Assembly: GCA_947575235.1 (NCBI GenBank)
Contig: CANPMT010000017.1
Coordinates: 1-44,971, forward strand
Reading direction: 5' to 3'
Origin: an uncultured Porphyromonadaceae bacterium
GTDB taxonomy: Bacteria > Bacteroidota > Bacteroidia > Bacteroidales > Muribaculaceae
DNA: 44,971 bases
Part shown: positions 33,204 to 41,259 of the stretch, piece after piece
Position numbering within the stretch: position 1 is the stretch's first letter
How the letters are laid out: each line of letters begins with the position of its first letter
Translations under genes and position numbers: made by a program
The notes under the pieces: generated by a model
Database searches by the model: none
Seen by the model: only the letters and a program-made list of their open reading frames with translations
Told to the model about the DNA's origin: nothing

Positions 33204-33706
33204 ATCTCTATTATCGGGTCATCCCCGAGCGCCTCCTCCAGAGCTTCGGGAGTCACGCGGGCCCAATACTTGTAATTGGCGGGGTCGATTACGTAATCCT
33301 CCTCGAAGAAAATCTTGAAGAATTCGTAACGGTTCTCACCCTCGATCTCCTCCATGGTAGGGTCGGCCAGCCAGCACAGCACCATCTCCTCATCGTTGCA
33401 GCTTATGAGGCGGTAGAGGTGCATCTGGGCTTCGGCGTCGGCTGTCAGCATCAGGTAGGAGTATGGTTCATAGAAGTAGGTGAGACGTCGTTTCAGCCAG
33501 AATCTCTGGCCTCCCATCTCATCGAGCTGGTAGTCGGTTATATATTCCGTATCGCCCAAGTCGAGGTAATGACCTTCCGAGTCGAGCCATATGCCGAGGA
33601 TGTCATATTCCGAGCGGTCCTCCGGCATATCGTCTGAGCAGGAGGAGAGCGAGAGGGAGAGGAGCGAGAGAATCAGGCTCCCGAAAATGATGGGGAACTG
33701 TTTCAT
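33200..33706 (-). CDS. small lipoprotein leading the proline operon
   Basis: 168 residues. SLSSC (Cys23) is the lipobox, followed by SDDMPEDRSEYD, a strong surface-export-like acidic signal. The mature domain is acidic and aromatic (GIWLDSEGHYLDLGDTEYIT, RRLTYFYEPYSYLMLTADAE), mostly beta, resembling small lipocalin-like Bacteroidales lipoproteins, but I cannot name a family. It is the first gene after a good promoter and overlaps proC by four bases. No functional link with proline synthesis is apparent. Confidence 0.78.
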   Translation of the reverse strand: MKQFPIIFGSLILSLLSLSLSSCSDDMPEDRSEYDILGIWLDSEGHYLDLGDTEYITDYQLDEMGGQRFWLKRRLTYFYEPYSYLMLTADAEAQMHLYRLISCNDEEMVLCWLADPTMEEIEGENRYEFFKIFFEEDYVIDPANYKYWARVTPEALEEALGDDPIIEI

Positions 33707-33744
33707 AATATCTTGTTTGAGTTGATTCCGTTTGTTAATTGTCG

Positions 33745-33774
33745 CAAAATTAAGAAAATAATGCGAATTGACAA
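33745..33774 (-). promoter_or_regulatory. promoter of the proline operon (TTG, N19, TAATTTTG)
   Basis: On the minus strand TTG (33774-33772) and TAATTTTG (33752-33745) are separated by exactly 19 bases, a near-ideal Bacteroidota -33/-7 promoter, 39 bases upstream of the lipoprotein ATG. Confidence 0.7.
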
Positions 33775-33786
33775 AATAATTGACCG

Positions 33787-34644
33787 TCAGATTCGTGGAA
33801 AGGCATCAATCATGGAGCCGGGGGTGGCGTTGATGATGCTGACGCCAAGCGAATCGGCGTAGGCGGCTATCTCCCAGTAGCTGCGGAAGGCGACGGTCAT
33901 GCTGCCGAGCACGTCGTGGAGATGCAGTCCGGCGTAGGTGGAGCGCACCCGCTGATGCTCCTTGTCGTTATCCTCGTAGTAATGGGGCTGAACACTCACC
34001 ACGAAGTTCTCCTCGTCAACGCTGAGTGTGCGTGTCCAGGTGTGGTCGGCTCCGAAGAGGTATATCTTCCGGTATCCTTCGCGGATAGCCGTCATGATGG
34101 CCGGAATCATCACGTTACGCGGACGCGGCATACCCATGCCGAGCCGCATAAGGGGATATATCACCCCCGGATACCCCTCCAAGGGGGTTAGATTGAAAGT
34201 CCTGACCTTAATCCTGACTCCGGAGTTATCATTGCCATGCTTTGCAAGCAATTGAGTGGCCTGATGATGGAATTTATAAGGCACGAACAGGGTCATATCC
34301 CATGAAGCGGAGGAGATATTCTCCCAGAGTTTACGCACGTTCGGGTCAGTGGAATAACCGTTGAAGAAATGGCCGTCGGCCAGGATATAGAGTTCCGGCT
34401 GCAGCTGGAGAAACTCCGGGGTGTTGGCTGCGAAATTCACAGCCATACGGTCGGAAGTTTCCACCAAGTCGCGGTTATTCTCGATACACCCCGGCAGGGA
34501 GGGTCCGTTACCTAAGATTATCAGGTCGCGTTGAGGTTTTCCGGCGGGTGCGGATACTTTGCGTGAGAGCAACGCCACCTTTACCAGCGACCCGATGGTG
34601 GCGCAGCCCTTGCTTAATCCTGCGGCTATCTTATCGTAAATCAT
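33787..34644 (-). CDS. DUF115/MptE-like Rossmann-fold protein
   Basis: 285 residues from the ATG at 34644; the longer frame to 34752 overlaps the upstream gene and has an arginine-rich nonsense leader, so it is rejected. RDLIILGNGPSLPGCIENN is the characteristic nucleotide-binding start of the DUF115/MptE-like family, followed by MIPAIMTAIREGYRKIYLFG and ADHTWTR. In surface-glycan loci such proteins probably act in glycan or nucleotide-sugar steps, but the reaction is unknown. It is 17 bases after the beta-helix lipoprotein gene. Confidence 0.75.
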   Translation of the reverse strand: MIYDKIAAGLSKGCATIGSLVKVALLSRKVSAPAGKPQRDLIILGNGPSLPGCIENNRDLVETSDRMAVNFAANTPEFLQLQPELYILADGHFFNGYSTDPNVRKLWENISSASWDMTLFVPYKFHHQATQLLAKHGNDNSGVRIKVRTFNLTPLEGYPGVIYPLMRLGMGMPRPRNVMIPAIMTAIREGYRKIYLFGADHTWTRTLSVDEENFVVSVQPHYYEDNDKEHQRVRSTYAGLHLHDVLGSMTVAFRSYWEIAAYADSLGVSIINATPGSMIDAFPRI

Positions 34645-34661
34645 AAATCCGGCTAATTGTT

Positions 34662-36086
34662 TTATTCCTCCTCGACGGCAATTTCGGCGTATGCTCCTAA
34701 TGCGGGTGCGCCGTCGGCGAGACGGTCCACACCATCCATGTCGTAGAGACATTCGGGGGTTACAAACGAGGCATTCCCTTTACCGATAGCCGGGGAGTCG
34801 GGTTTCAGACGGTAGTTGAAATAGTAATCGGCGCGTATGGTGTAGAAGAGTGGGTCTTCATCCCACAGGCAGTTTATGAAGTTGGCGTCATCATCACCCT
34901 TTGGCTTGAGCAGCACATTGCGGAGATACACGTCGGCTCCCTTCAGGTCTTCCGGTGTTATCGTGGATCCGAGACCATAGATGATACTGTTGGCGAACGT
35001 GGCTCTCATCAGCGGGTTACGGTTATCGGCCGCATGCTCCGGCAGACAGTGATAGAGCGAGAGGTTCGGTTCGGTGACAGCCGAGAAGAGGTAATTGTTG
35101 GCGATGGTACACTGCACGAAGTCATGTTCACCACCGGTGAGGCGCACCACAGCCTGGGCAGCCTCGGAGAAACAGCAGCCGTAGGCATCGACCTTCGCGT
35201 AGCGGGAGTCGAGCACCGTGGTCTGCGAGTTGTGTAGCCAACTGTTATGGAGGGTGAGTTTCTGCCGGGTAAGGTCGCCGCACGAGTCCACGCGCAGCCC
35301 CTCGGATGTGGAGCGCATGTTCACGAACGAGAGGCGGTTGTCGAACGACCCGGCATCGATACGCACGCCGCACCATTGCCCGGCCATGATGTCATAGCTC
35401 ACGTCGGGGAGGACATTGTCGAGGCGGTCGCCTGAGAAGTCGATCATGGCCTCGGCTGAGCCTTCCGCCTGAAGGGTGCCCCTCACGGCAAGGTAAGCCT
35501 TGTCATGGAACATCAGGCGTGTTCCCGGCTCGATGGTGAGAGTGGCTCCCTTCTCGACAGACAGGGAGTCGAACACAATGTATGGGAGCTCGGCTGTGAG
35601 ACGTGTGTCGGCTTCGAGGCGTTCACCTTTGAGACGGCGCACATTCTGCCCCCAGGCCTCCACCTCCACCTCCTGGGTGGTGCCGTTGGTGACAAACTCC
35701 AGTTGGTCGGCTACATGCACAGGTTTGACCGATTCATCGGGCGATATGAAACACTCGATGAAGATATAGATCGAGTCGTTTCCCCGGATCTCTACGTCAT
35801 GGAATTCATTTCCGCTCACGCCATCTACATTGAAGGTGAAATTTGAGTCGGGATTGCGGAATTTTATCGAAGAGATGTTCACCCCTTTTTTATTACGGTT
35901 GAACACTAAAAGACGTGCCGTAGGGGAGCCGAGATCGGTGAAAACGGTCCCGAAACTGACGGTATCGGTCGAAAAATCGAGTTTCAGTCCCGGCGAATCA
36001 TCAAAATCGTCGTTAATACATGAGGTGGCGATTAAACCAAAGAGCGCCACAAGCGTCATTAATAATATAGAGCGCATTATTTTCAT
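34662..36086 (-). CDS. lipoprotein with right-handed beta-helix
   Basis: 474 residues. Lipobox IATSC (Cys23), then INDDFDDSPG. An N-terminal Ig-like domain (about 35-145, FSTDTVSFGTVFTDLGSPTA, typical of Bacteroidota choice-of-anchor domains) leads into a parallel beta-helix (about 165-420): GATLTIEPGTRLMFHDKAYL, LAVRGTLQAEGSAEAMIDFS, WCGVRIDAGSFDNRLSFVNM. Beta-helices often bind or cleave polysaccharides, but no catalytic residues are evident. It may be surface-exposed. It is 47 bases from the divergent lpxB; no clear promoter box was found in that short gap. Confidence 0.82.
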   Translation of the reverse strand: MKIMRSILLMTLVALFGLIATSCINDDFDDSPGLKLDFSTDTVSFGTVFTDLGSPTARLLVFNRNKKGVNISSIKFRNPDSNFTFNVDGVSGNEFHDVEIRGNDSIYIFIECFISPDESVKPVHVADQLEFVTNGTTQEVEVEAWGQNVRRLKGERLEADTRLTAELPYIVFDSLSVEKGATLTIEPGTRLMFHDKAYLAVRGTLQAEGSAEAMIDFSGDRLDNVLPDVSYDIMAGQWCGVRIDAGSFDNRLSFVNMRSTSEGLRVDSCGDLTRQKLTLHNSWLHNSQTTVLDSRYAKVDAYGCCFSEAAQAVVRLTGGEHDFVQCTIANNYLFSAVTEPNLSLYHCLPEHAADNRNPLMRATFANSIIYGLGSTITPEDLKGADVYLRNVLLKPKGDDDANFINCLWDEDPLFYTIRADYYFNYRLKPDSPAIGKGNASFVTPECLYDMDGVDRLADGAPALGAYAEIAVEEE

Positions 36087-36133
36087 AATGACTAAACGCT
36101 TGGTCGACCCCGGTTATTGCGCTTCGAGAAAGT

Positions 36134-37375
36134 ATGAAATACATGCTAATTGCCGGTGAGGCATCCGGCGATCTACATGCCTCGACATTGATAACCTCTC
36201 TTCGGAAGCTTGACCCGGAGGCGGAGTTCCGCTTTCTGGGGGGTGACCTCATGTCCAAAGCCGCGCGCTGCAACCCCGAGATTCATTACGACCAGATGAA
36301 TGTGATGGGCTTCTCGGAGGTGCTGCGCAGTCTCCCCCGCATCATGCGTAACCTCAAGGAGGCGAAGAGGATTGTGAAGGAATTCCGTCCGGATGTGCTG
36401 ATATTGGTTGACTATCCCAGTTTCAATCTCAAGGTGGCCAAGTATGCCCATAAGTTGGGTGTGAAGGTCGATTATTTCATATCGCCCAAGGTATGGGCCT
36501 GGAAAGAGTGGCGTGTGAAGCAGATCAAGAAGTATGTCGACAATCTCTTTTCAATCCTTCCGTTTGAGGTTGACTTCTATAAGAAGCGTGGCTATGACGT
36601 GACGTATGTCGGGAATCCCTCCGTGCAGGAGATAGATTATGCCCTCGGTCATCTCCCTCCGCGCAAGCATTTCGTGGAGCGTCAGGGCTTTTCCGAACCC
36701 GACAAACCGATAATAGCCCTTCTTCCCGGCTCACGCAAGAGTGAGATCCGCAATAATCTTCCGCTCATGCTCACCGCCGCCCGTCAGTTTCCCGACTTCC
36801 AGTATGCTGTGGCGGCCGCTCCGGCTGTTCCTGAGAAGTTCTATCGCGAGATTGCCCAGGATCCCGGCATACAGCTCGTGTTTGGTGCCACACCTACGCT
36901 GCTGAAATATTCGCAGGCAGCCATCGTGACTTCAGGCACAGCCACTCTCGAGACCGCCCTTATCGGCACCCCGCAGGTGGTGGTGTACCGTGGCAACGGA
37001 AAGCGGCTCACGTATAAGATTATGGAGAAGCTGCTGAAGGTGAAGTATGTGTCGCTCCCTAATCTGATTGTGAATAACAGTGTGGTGCCGGAGCTGCTGC
37101 TGCATCTCTGCACCCCCTACCACATAATGCGTGAGCTCTCACCTCTGCTGCAGAACTCGCCGAAACGTGAATGGCAGCTCTCGGGCTATAAGAATATGCG
37201 CCGTCGCCTCGGCAACAGTGTGGCGAGCGATTATATAGCCGAGATAATAGCCGATGACCTCGGCATACAGCAGCCGGCTGTTGAACCGGAACCTGAGAAT
37301 AAACCGAAACCGAAACCACGCAAGCGTAAGCCGAAACCGCGTGATAAAAAACCTGAAGAGAATGGAAATGACTGA
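36134..37375 (+). CDS. lpxB: lipid-A-disaccharide synthase with basic C-terminal tail
   Basis: 413 residues. It joins UDP-2,3-diacylglucosamine and lipid X to form the lipid A disaccharide at the inner membrane. MLIAGEASGDLHAS is the signature start; VLILVDYPSFNLKVAKYAHK, YFISPKVWAWKEWRVKQIKK, YVGNPSVQEI, IALLPGSRKSEIRNNLPLML and SGTATLETALIGTPQVVVYR are all LpxB blocks. The core ends near residue 377; about 36 extra residues follow, rich in lysine, arginine and proline (KPKPKPRKRKPKPRDKKP). Most LpxB proteins lack this. A small cysteine-rich gene overlaps its end by 14 bases. Confidence 0.95.
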   Translation: MKYMLIAGEASGDLHASTLITSLRKLDPEAEFRFLGGDLMSKAARCNPEIHYDQMNVMGFSEVLRSLPRIMRNLKEAKRIVKEFRPDVLILVDYPSFNLKVAKYAHKLGVKVDYFISPKVWAWKEWRVKQIKKYVDNLFSILPFEVDFYKKRGYDVTYVGNPSVQEIDYALGHLPPRKHFVERQGFSEPDKPIIALLPGSRKSEIRNNLPLMLTAARQFPDFQYAVAAAPAVPEKFYREIAQDPGIQLVFGATPTLLKYSQAAIVTSGTATLETALIGTPQVVVYRGNGKRLTYKIMEKLLKVKYVSLPNLIVNNSVVPELLLHLCTPYHIMRELSPLLQNSPKREWQLSGYKNMRRRLGNSVASDYIAEIIADDLGIQQPAVEPEPENKPKPKPRKRKPKPRDKKPEENGND

Positions 37376-37649
37376 TGAGAACACCGTGATGGTGATGAAG
37401 AATGTGATGAGCGCGTCGGTGCTTCCGGCTCCGGAGGGGTATGAGTCGCGCCTCGACTGCTGGGAGAGGATTACCGGACGCAAGGCCGGGAAGTGCGCCC
37501 ATGAGATATGCAACCGTCCGGCCACGCATGGCGCGTTGGCGGTGAGGGCTTTCTCTACCGATACAGCACGATATATCTTCCCGGCGTGCGAGACGTGTGC
37601 CCGCCGCACGGAGATGCTATACGTGCATGGCCCGTTGGTGAAAATGTAG
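37362..37649 (+). CDS. small cysteine-rich, probably zinc-binding protein
   Basis: 95 residues from the ATG at 37362 (37368 also possible), overlapping the end of lpxB in another frame. The core is CWERITGRKAGKCAHEICNR, PATHGALAVRA, then IFPACETCARR. The cysteines and histidines (C..H...C, then C..C) separated by a short strand look like a zinc ribbon related to small HNH-like proteins of phages and mobile elements. No nuclease histidine-asparagine motif is visible. Function unknown; the overlap suggests co-translation with lpxB. Confidence 0.65.
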   Translation: MEMTDENTVMVMKNVMSASVLPAPEGYESRLDCWERITGRKAGKCAHEICNRPATHGALAVRAFSTDTARYIFPACETCARRTEMLYVHGPLVKM

Positions 37650-37676
37650 ATACGTTATTTATGGCTGCCGACCCTC

Positions 37677-38519
37677 TTATCCCCGTCCGTCGGGACGGTC
37701 TTCGGGAGCCTGATATACAACTTCCTCCAAGAGACGCTTGTTATACAGGCGTCTTTTTTTGTCGAACCACCATCCCCATTTGTTGAAATATTTTATCATG
37801 TTGGTGAGGTGGATCTGGAGCATGTGATAGTCGGTGCGCGAGGCAGCCTGGTGGAAGTGGACTATGCTGACGCTGGGGAAATAGATTGTTTTCCAACGCT
37901 CGTGGATGCGGCGTGTGATGTCGATATCCTCGGGATACATGAAGAATTGCTCGTCGAATATGCCGCAGTCGAGCAGGGCTTTGTTGCGGAAAAGGAGGAA
38001 GCTTCCCTGAAGATAGGGGCAGTTGATGGGATGGGTATGGTCGTGATGGGCGAGTAGATACCGCTCCCGGCGTTTTTTGAAGAATCTTTTGGGGAGGAAT
38101 CTTTTCAGGATAAGGTCGAATGGGGTGGGGAGCATCCGGCAGGTATACTGGAGGTCACCGTCGGGGTAATATACGCGTGGGGCCACCATTCCGACATCGG
38201 GATTGCTTGCGAGGTATCCGGTTAGTATTTCCGGCACACTTCCGCTCCAGAATACGTCGGGATTCATTATGAGATGAAATCCGTCGGGGTCTTGAAGAGC
38301 CTTGCGCAATGCTATGTTGTGGGCAGCGCCGAATCCGTTGTTCTCGACATGGGCGTAGAAAATCCGGGGATCCATCGCGGCGAGGGCTTTGAAGCGTGGG
38401 AGAGGACTGTTTTCAATGATGTAGATCGTCGATGCCTCTGACTGAAGCAACAGCAGCACAGCCACCTGCACATCTGCGAAGCGGGAGTTATGAAGCACGA
38501 TCGACACCGAGAATTCCAT
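37677..38519 (-). CDS. family 2 glycosyltransferase
   Basis: 280 residues. A GT-A fold with FSVSIVLHNSRFADVQVAVL at the start, IYIIENSP, VENNGFGAAHNIALRKALQD, FHLIMNPDVF (the metal-binding DXD-like site) and FFMYPEDIDITRRIHERWKT (the ED acceptor motif). The pattern is closest to rhamnosyl- or other O-antigen-type transferases. There is no membrane helix, so it is cytoplasmic or peripheral. Being next to lpxB fits a role in lipopolysaccharide or exopolysaccharide; donor and acceptor are unknown. Confidence 0.9.
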   Translation of the reverse strand: MEFSVSIVLHNSRFADVQVAVLLLLQSEASTIYIIENSPLPRFKALAAMDPRIFYAHVENNGFGAAHNIALRKALQDPDGFHLIMNPDVFWSGSVPEILTGYLASNPDVGMVAPRVYYPDGDLQYTCRMLPTPFDLILKRFLPKRFFKKRRERYLLAHHDHTHPINCPYLQGSFLLFRNKALLDCGIFDEQFFMYPEDIDITRRIHERWKTIYFPSVSIVHFHQAASRTDYHMLQIHLTNMIKYFNKWGWWFDKKRRLYNKRLLEEVVYQAPEDRPDGRG

Positions 38520-38583
38520 ACGGCAAGTAATTGATTTGAAAGAGAGGATTAGATGAGGATTAAGAGGTCAGGGAAAATGAAGT

Positions 38584-38618
38584 CAGCCGCCACATGGGCT
38601 GTCGCCCGGTGGCGGCTG
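38584..38618. terminator. strong hairpin CAGCCGCCAC / GTGGCGGCTG
   Basis: A 10-bp perfect outer stem plus an inner GGGC/GCCC stem. It lies between the secreted-protein gene (minus strand, stop at 38659) and the glycosyltransferase start. The T-tract is weak (ACTTCATTTT on the minus strand). Confidence 0.7.
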
Positions 38619-38658
38619 AATGATATACTTCAGTTTATCTGAGAGCCGTGGTTATGGC

Positions 38659-39417
38659 TTATCGGATAACTTCTTTTGTTACTTTTGAACCACGTTTTAC
38701 AACGTAGATACCCTTTGAGGGGTTCTGAACCTGAGTACCGTTGAGGTTGAAGTAAACGGGAGCTACATCCTCGTCCATCTCAACACCTTCAACGCTAAGG
38801 CCAGCATTATTGATAGCCTCCATGCTCGGACCGAAGACAACGTTCACAACGAACTCTGTGCCGGCGATTTTTGTAGATGCATCCTTCTCGGTGCAGGCAG
38901 CTGTGGTGAAAGTATACTTCACAACTGAGGTAGGATCGATTGTCGGGCAATGGAACTGCCAGTTGAAGGAATCATTACCTGCAGCTACCTCAATTACCTG
39001 TTCTACACCGGGAGCATTAAGGACACACGATCCGGCGGCTCCTAAAGTTGCGGAGTAGCATGCATTAGGACCTCCGTAGGCTGTATAATAAGTGTCATCT
39101 ATATATGTGAACTGATTCGCCTTGAAATCCTCAAGAGTAGGACGATCCGTACATCCTAAAGCTGAGTATAGATTCAGTGTGGAACCAGAAGTGTTTGGAT
39201 AGACTATTACAACTTCGTAGGTATATCCAAAGTTGAAATGCTCTTCCACACCGTCATAAGTAACATCGGTATTGTCCTGGTAGTGAGTGCAGTAGATGGT
39301 ATCCCCGTTTGAGAGTTCCTTACCATCGACCATAACTTTGTAGTAGTCGCCGGGCGAAGCTGCGTTGGCAGCGAATGCTCCCAAAGCGAGAGCGGAGAGA
39401 AGTAAAAGTTTCTTCAT
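38659..39417 (-). CDS. secreted protein with sorting-like tail
   Basis: 252 residues. Signal peptide KKLLLLSALALGAFAANAA, a beta-rich mature domain beginning SPGDYYKVMVDGKELSNGDT with four or five cysteines (YCTHY, LGCTDRP, GSCVLN, FHCPT, ACTEKD), and a C-terminal tail VYFNLNGTQVQNPSKGIYVV with KRGSKVTKEVIR, the common sorting-domain form in this group. I do not recognise the body. A canonical promoter lies about 90 bases upstream and a hairpin terminator downstream, so it is monocistronic. Confidence 0.8.
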   Translation of the reverse strand: MKKLLLLSALALGAFAANAASPGDYYKVMVDGKELSNGDTIYCTHYQDNTDVTYDGVEEHFNFGYTYEVVIVYPNTSGSTLNLYSALGCTDRPTLEDFKANQFTYIDDTYYTAYGGPNACYSATLGAAGSCVLNAPGVEQVIEVAAGNDSFNWQFHCPTIDPTSVVKYTFTTAACTEKDASTKIAGTEFVVNVVFGPSMEAINNAGLSVEGVEMDEDVAPVYFNLNGTQVQNPSKGIYVVKRGSKVTKEVIR

Positions 39418-39508
39418 ATCGTGTATATTTGGTTATTAATTCTCAGTAAAATGCGGTTGGTGATGAAACGCACCCCCATAGAAAGCGGCCGCTCACCTAC
39501 AACCAATG

Positions 39509-39539
39509 CAAATTTAGACAAAAAATTAACGCCCCCCAA
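39509..39539 (-). promoter_or_regulatory. promoter TTG, N20, TAAATTTG for the 252-aa secreted protein
   Basis: Minus strand TTG at 39539-39537, then 20 bases, then TAAATTTG at 39516-39509. The ATG is at 39417, so the leader is about 90 bases. Confidence 0.65.
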
Positions 39540-39596
39540 CCTAAAAGTGTGAAAAATATAAAAAAAGTATGTAGCCACTCCGATTCCGGCCTCTGA

Positions 39597-41162
39597 TTAT
39601 TCAATTATCCATCCTGTCAGGGTACGTGTCTTGGTAGAGAAATTGGCTCCAATCAATATTTTTCTCCTTGGGTCAATCTTATAGGGACGCGCGTAACCTT
39701 TCTCATGAATCTGTGTCATAGCTTTTTCTGGAGTGCTGTCTACCTTCAATTCGAGCAGATAAATGAATTGCGGTGCTTCAATCACTATATCACATCTTCC
39801 TTGGGAGGAATGTAGCTCGGTGGTAGTGCGGAAGCCTAACATTTGTACAAATATCGCAACAATGTTCTGGAAGTGAACCTCCTTATCAGGTTCCTTCTCT
39901 GAGCCAAGCGCGGCGAACATACTTTGCAGGCGGGTCATGAAGCCTTCAGCTTCCCCTTGCATCAAGTCACGCATAAACTCCTCAATTGAGAAGAGATAAG
40001 TTGAGGCTTTAGGGCGGAAAAAGTATGAAGCCATTGAGTTCCAGAAACCTTTCCGTACCTCCTCATTCGGGAAGCCTAAAGTGTAAAGTTCACTGACGGA
40101 ATCATAACTCCTTATCGTAAGATAACCGGCCTGATATAGCAACGGCACGATATCCCTTGATAAATCGGTGATATCACTCAGTTCCTCTTCACTTCTTTCG
40201 GCACCTTCAAGCCTGTCAAGCACGAAGGGATGACGCTCGATAAGGCGCACAAGATATTCCGATGAACCGGAGGTAAACCAATATTTCCCAAGTTCTTTAT
40301 CCTTGAATGCATTCAGAGTGCTGTAAGGGTTGTAGATATCCTTACCATTCTTTGAGAAATGGTAACCGTCATAGTAGTGTTTGAACTGTTCCCGTGTCTG
40401 CGCTTCCGTTATACCATTGGCGTGAGCAAAATCATCGATAGATGCTGAAAAGAGATTGTGTAGTTCATCTTCCGAAATGCCGCATATCTCATTGAAAGAT
40501 TGCTTCATGGATATATCCTTCAGATTGTTGAGACCGCTGAATATGGATACCTTTCCAAATTTGGTGACTCCCGTAAGCATAGCGAAGCGTATAATCCCGT
40601 CGCATTTTTTCAATACTGAGTAGAAGCCTCTCAAGCGGGCTTTCAACTCGTTGTGCAGAGGGTCATCATGAAGGCTTTCGAGCATCGGCTTGTCATATTC
40701 ATCTACCAGTACAACTATTCTCTTGCCGGTCTTGATATTTATCTGTTTCAGAAGAGAATAGAATCTTGTGCCTATGGCATCCTCATTGTCGGTGAGTGTC
40801 GGTACTATTCCGTATCGGTTTTCGTAATCTATCAGGTCCTGGGTAATGCAGGTGATAAGGTCCTGAGGTTTCAGGAAGGACTCCCCGCTGAGGTCAAACC
40901 TCAGCACAGGATATGATTCCCATTCACTCTCCATTCTGTCAATGTCAAGACCAACGAACAGTTCCCTGTTCCCTTTGAAATATTCCTCAAAAGTGGAGAT
41001 AAGCAGACTTTTTCCAAATCGGCGTGGACGGCTCAGAAACACATAGTCGTAATTGTTGGCAAGATCATATACAAAACGGGTCTTGTCAACATAGAGATAG
41101 TTGCCGGTTCTTAATTTGGTAAAGTCCTGAATACCGACTGGATATCTGATTGGTGTCTGCAT
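39597..41162 (-). CDS. AAA-ATPase-like / PD-(D/E)XK nuclease superfamily protein
   Basis: 521 residues of a family abundant in gut Bacteroidota. The ATPase start RYPVGIQDFTKLRTGNYLYV leads to a Walker A-like SRPRRFGKSLLIST (45-56) and the Walker B-like RIVVLVDEYDKPML. The C-terminus is a PD-(D/E)XK fold: GRCDIVIEAPQFIYLLELKV with Asp458 and Glu471-X-Lys473, so the nuclease site looks intact. The cellular role is unknown; multiple copies per genome are usual, and links to mobile or defence functions have been suggested. Base composition is more AT-rich than its neighbours, which suits acquisition. An inverted repeat lies just upstream. Confidence 0.9.
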   Translation of the reverse strand: MQTPIRYPVGIQDFTKLRTGNYLYVDKTRFVYDLANNYDYVFLSRPRRFGKSLLISTFEEYFKGNRELFVGLDIDRMESEWESYPVLRFDLSGESFLKPQDLITCITQDLIDYENRYGIVPTLTDNEDAIGTRFYSLLKQINIKTGKRIVVLVDEYDKPMLESLHDDPLHNELKARLRGFYSVLKKCDGIIRFAMLTGVTKFGKVSIFSGLNNLKDISMKQSFNEICGISEDELHNLFSASIDDFAHANGITEAQTREQFKHYYDGYHFSKNGKDIYNPYSTLNAFKDKELGKYWFTSGSSEYLVRLIERHPFVLDRLEGAERSEEELSDITDLSRDIVPLLYQAGYLTIRSYDSVSELYTLGFPNEEVRKGFWNSMASYFFRPKASTYLFSIEEFMRDLMQGEAEGFMTRLQSMFAALGSEKEPDKEVHFQNIVAIFVQMLGFRTTTELHSSQGRCDIVIEAPQFIYLLELKVDSTPEKAMTQIHEKGYARPYKIDPRRKILIGANFSTKTRTLTGWIIE

Positions 41163-41183
41163 TATCTTTAAAAATAGTTTATA

Positions 41184-41216
41184 AGAGTGTGTTTACTTTT
41201 GAAGTAAACACACTCT
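41184..41216. terminator. 15-bp perfect inverted repeat with 3-base loop
   Basis: AGAGTGTGTTTACTT (41184-41198) and AAGTAAACACACTCT (41202-41216) are perfectly complementary. It lies between the stop of the GxGYxYP gene and the start of the AAA/nuclease gene, both on the minus strand. It most likely terminates the former; an operator for the latter is an alternative. Confidence 0.6.
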
Positions 41217-41259
41217 AATACGCGAAGATACACATTTTTTCTGAGAAAACAGCTCAGTT

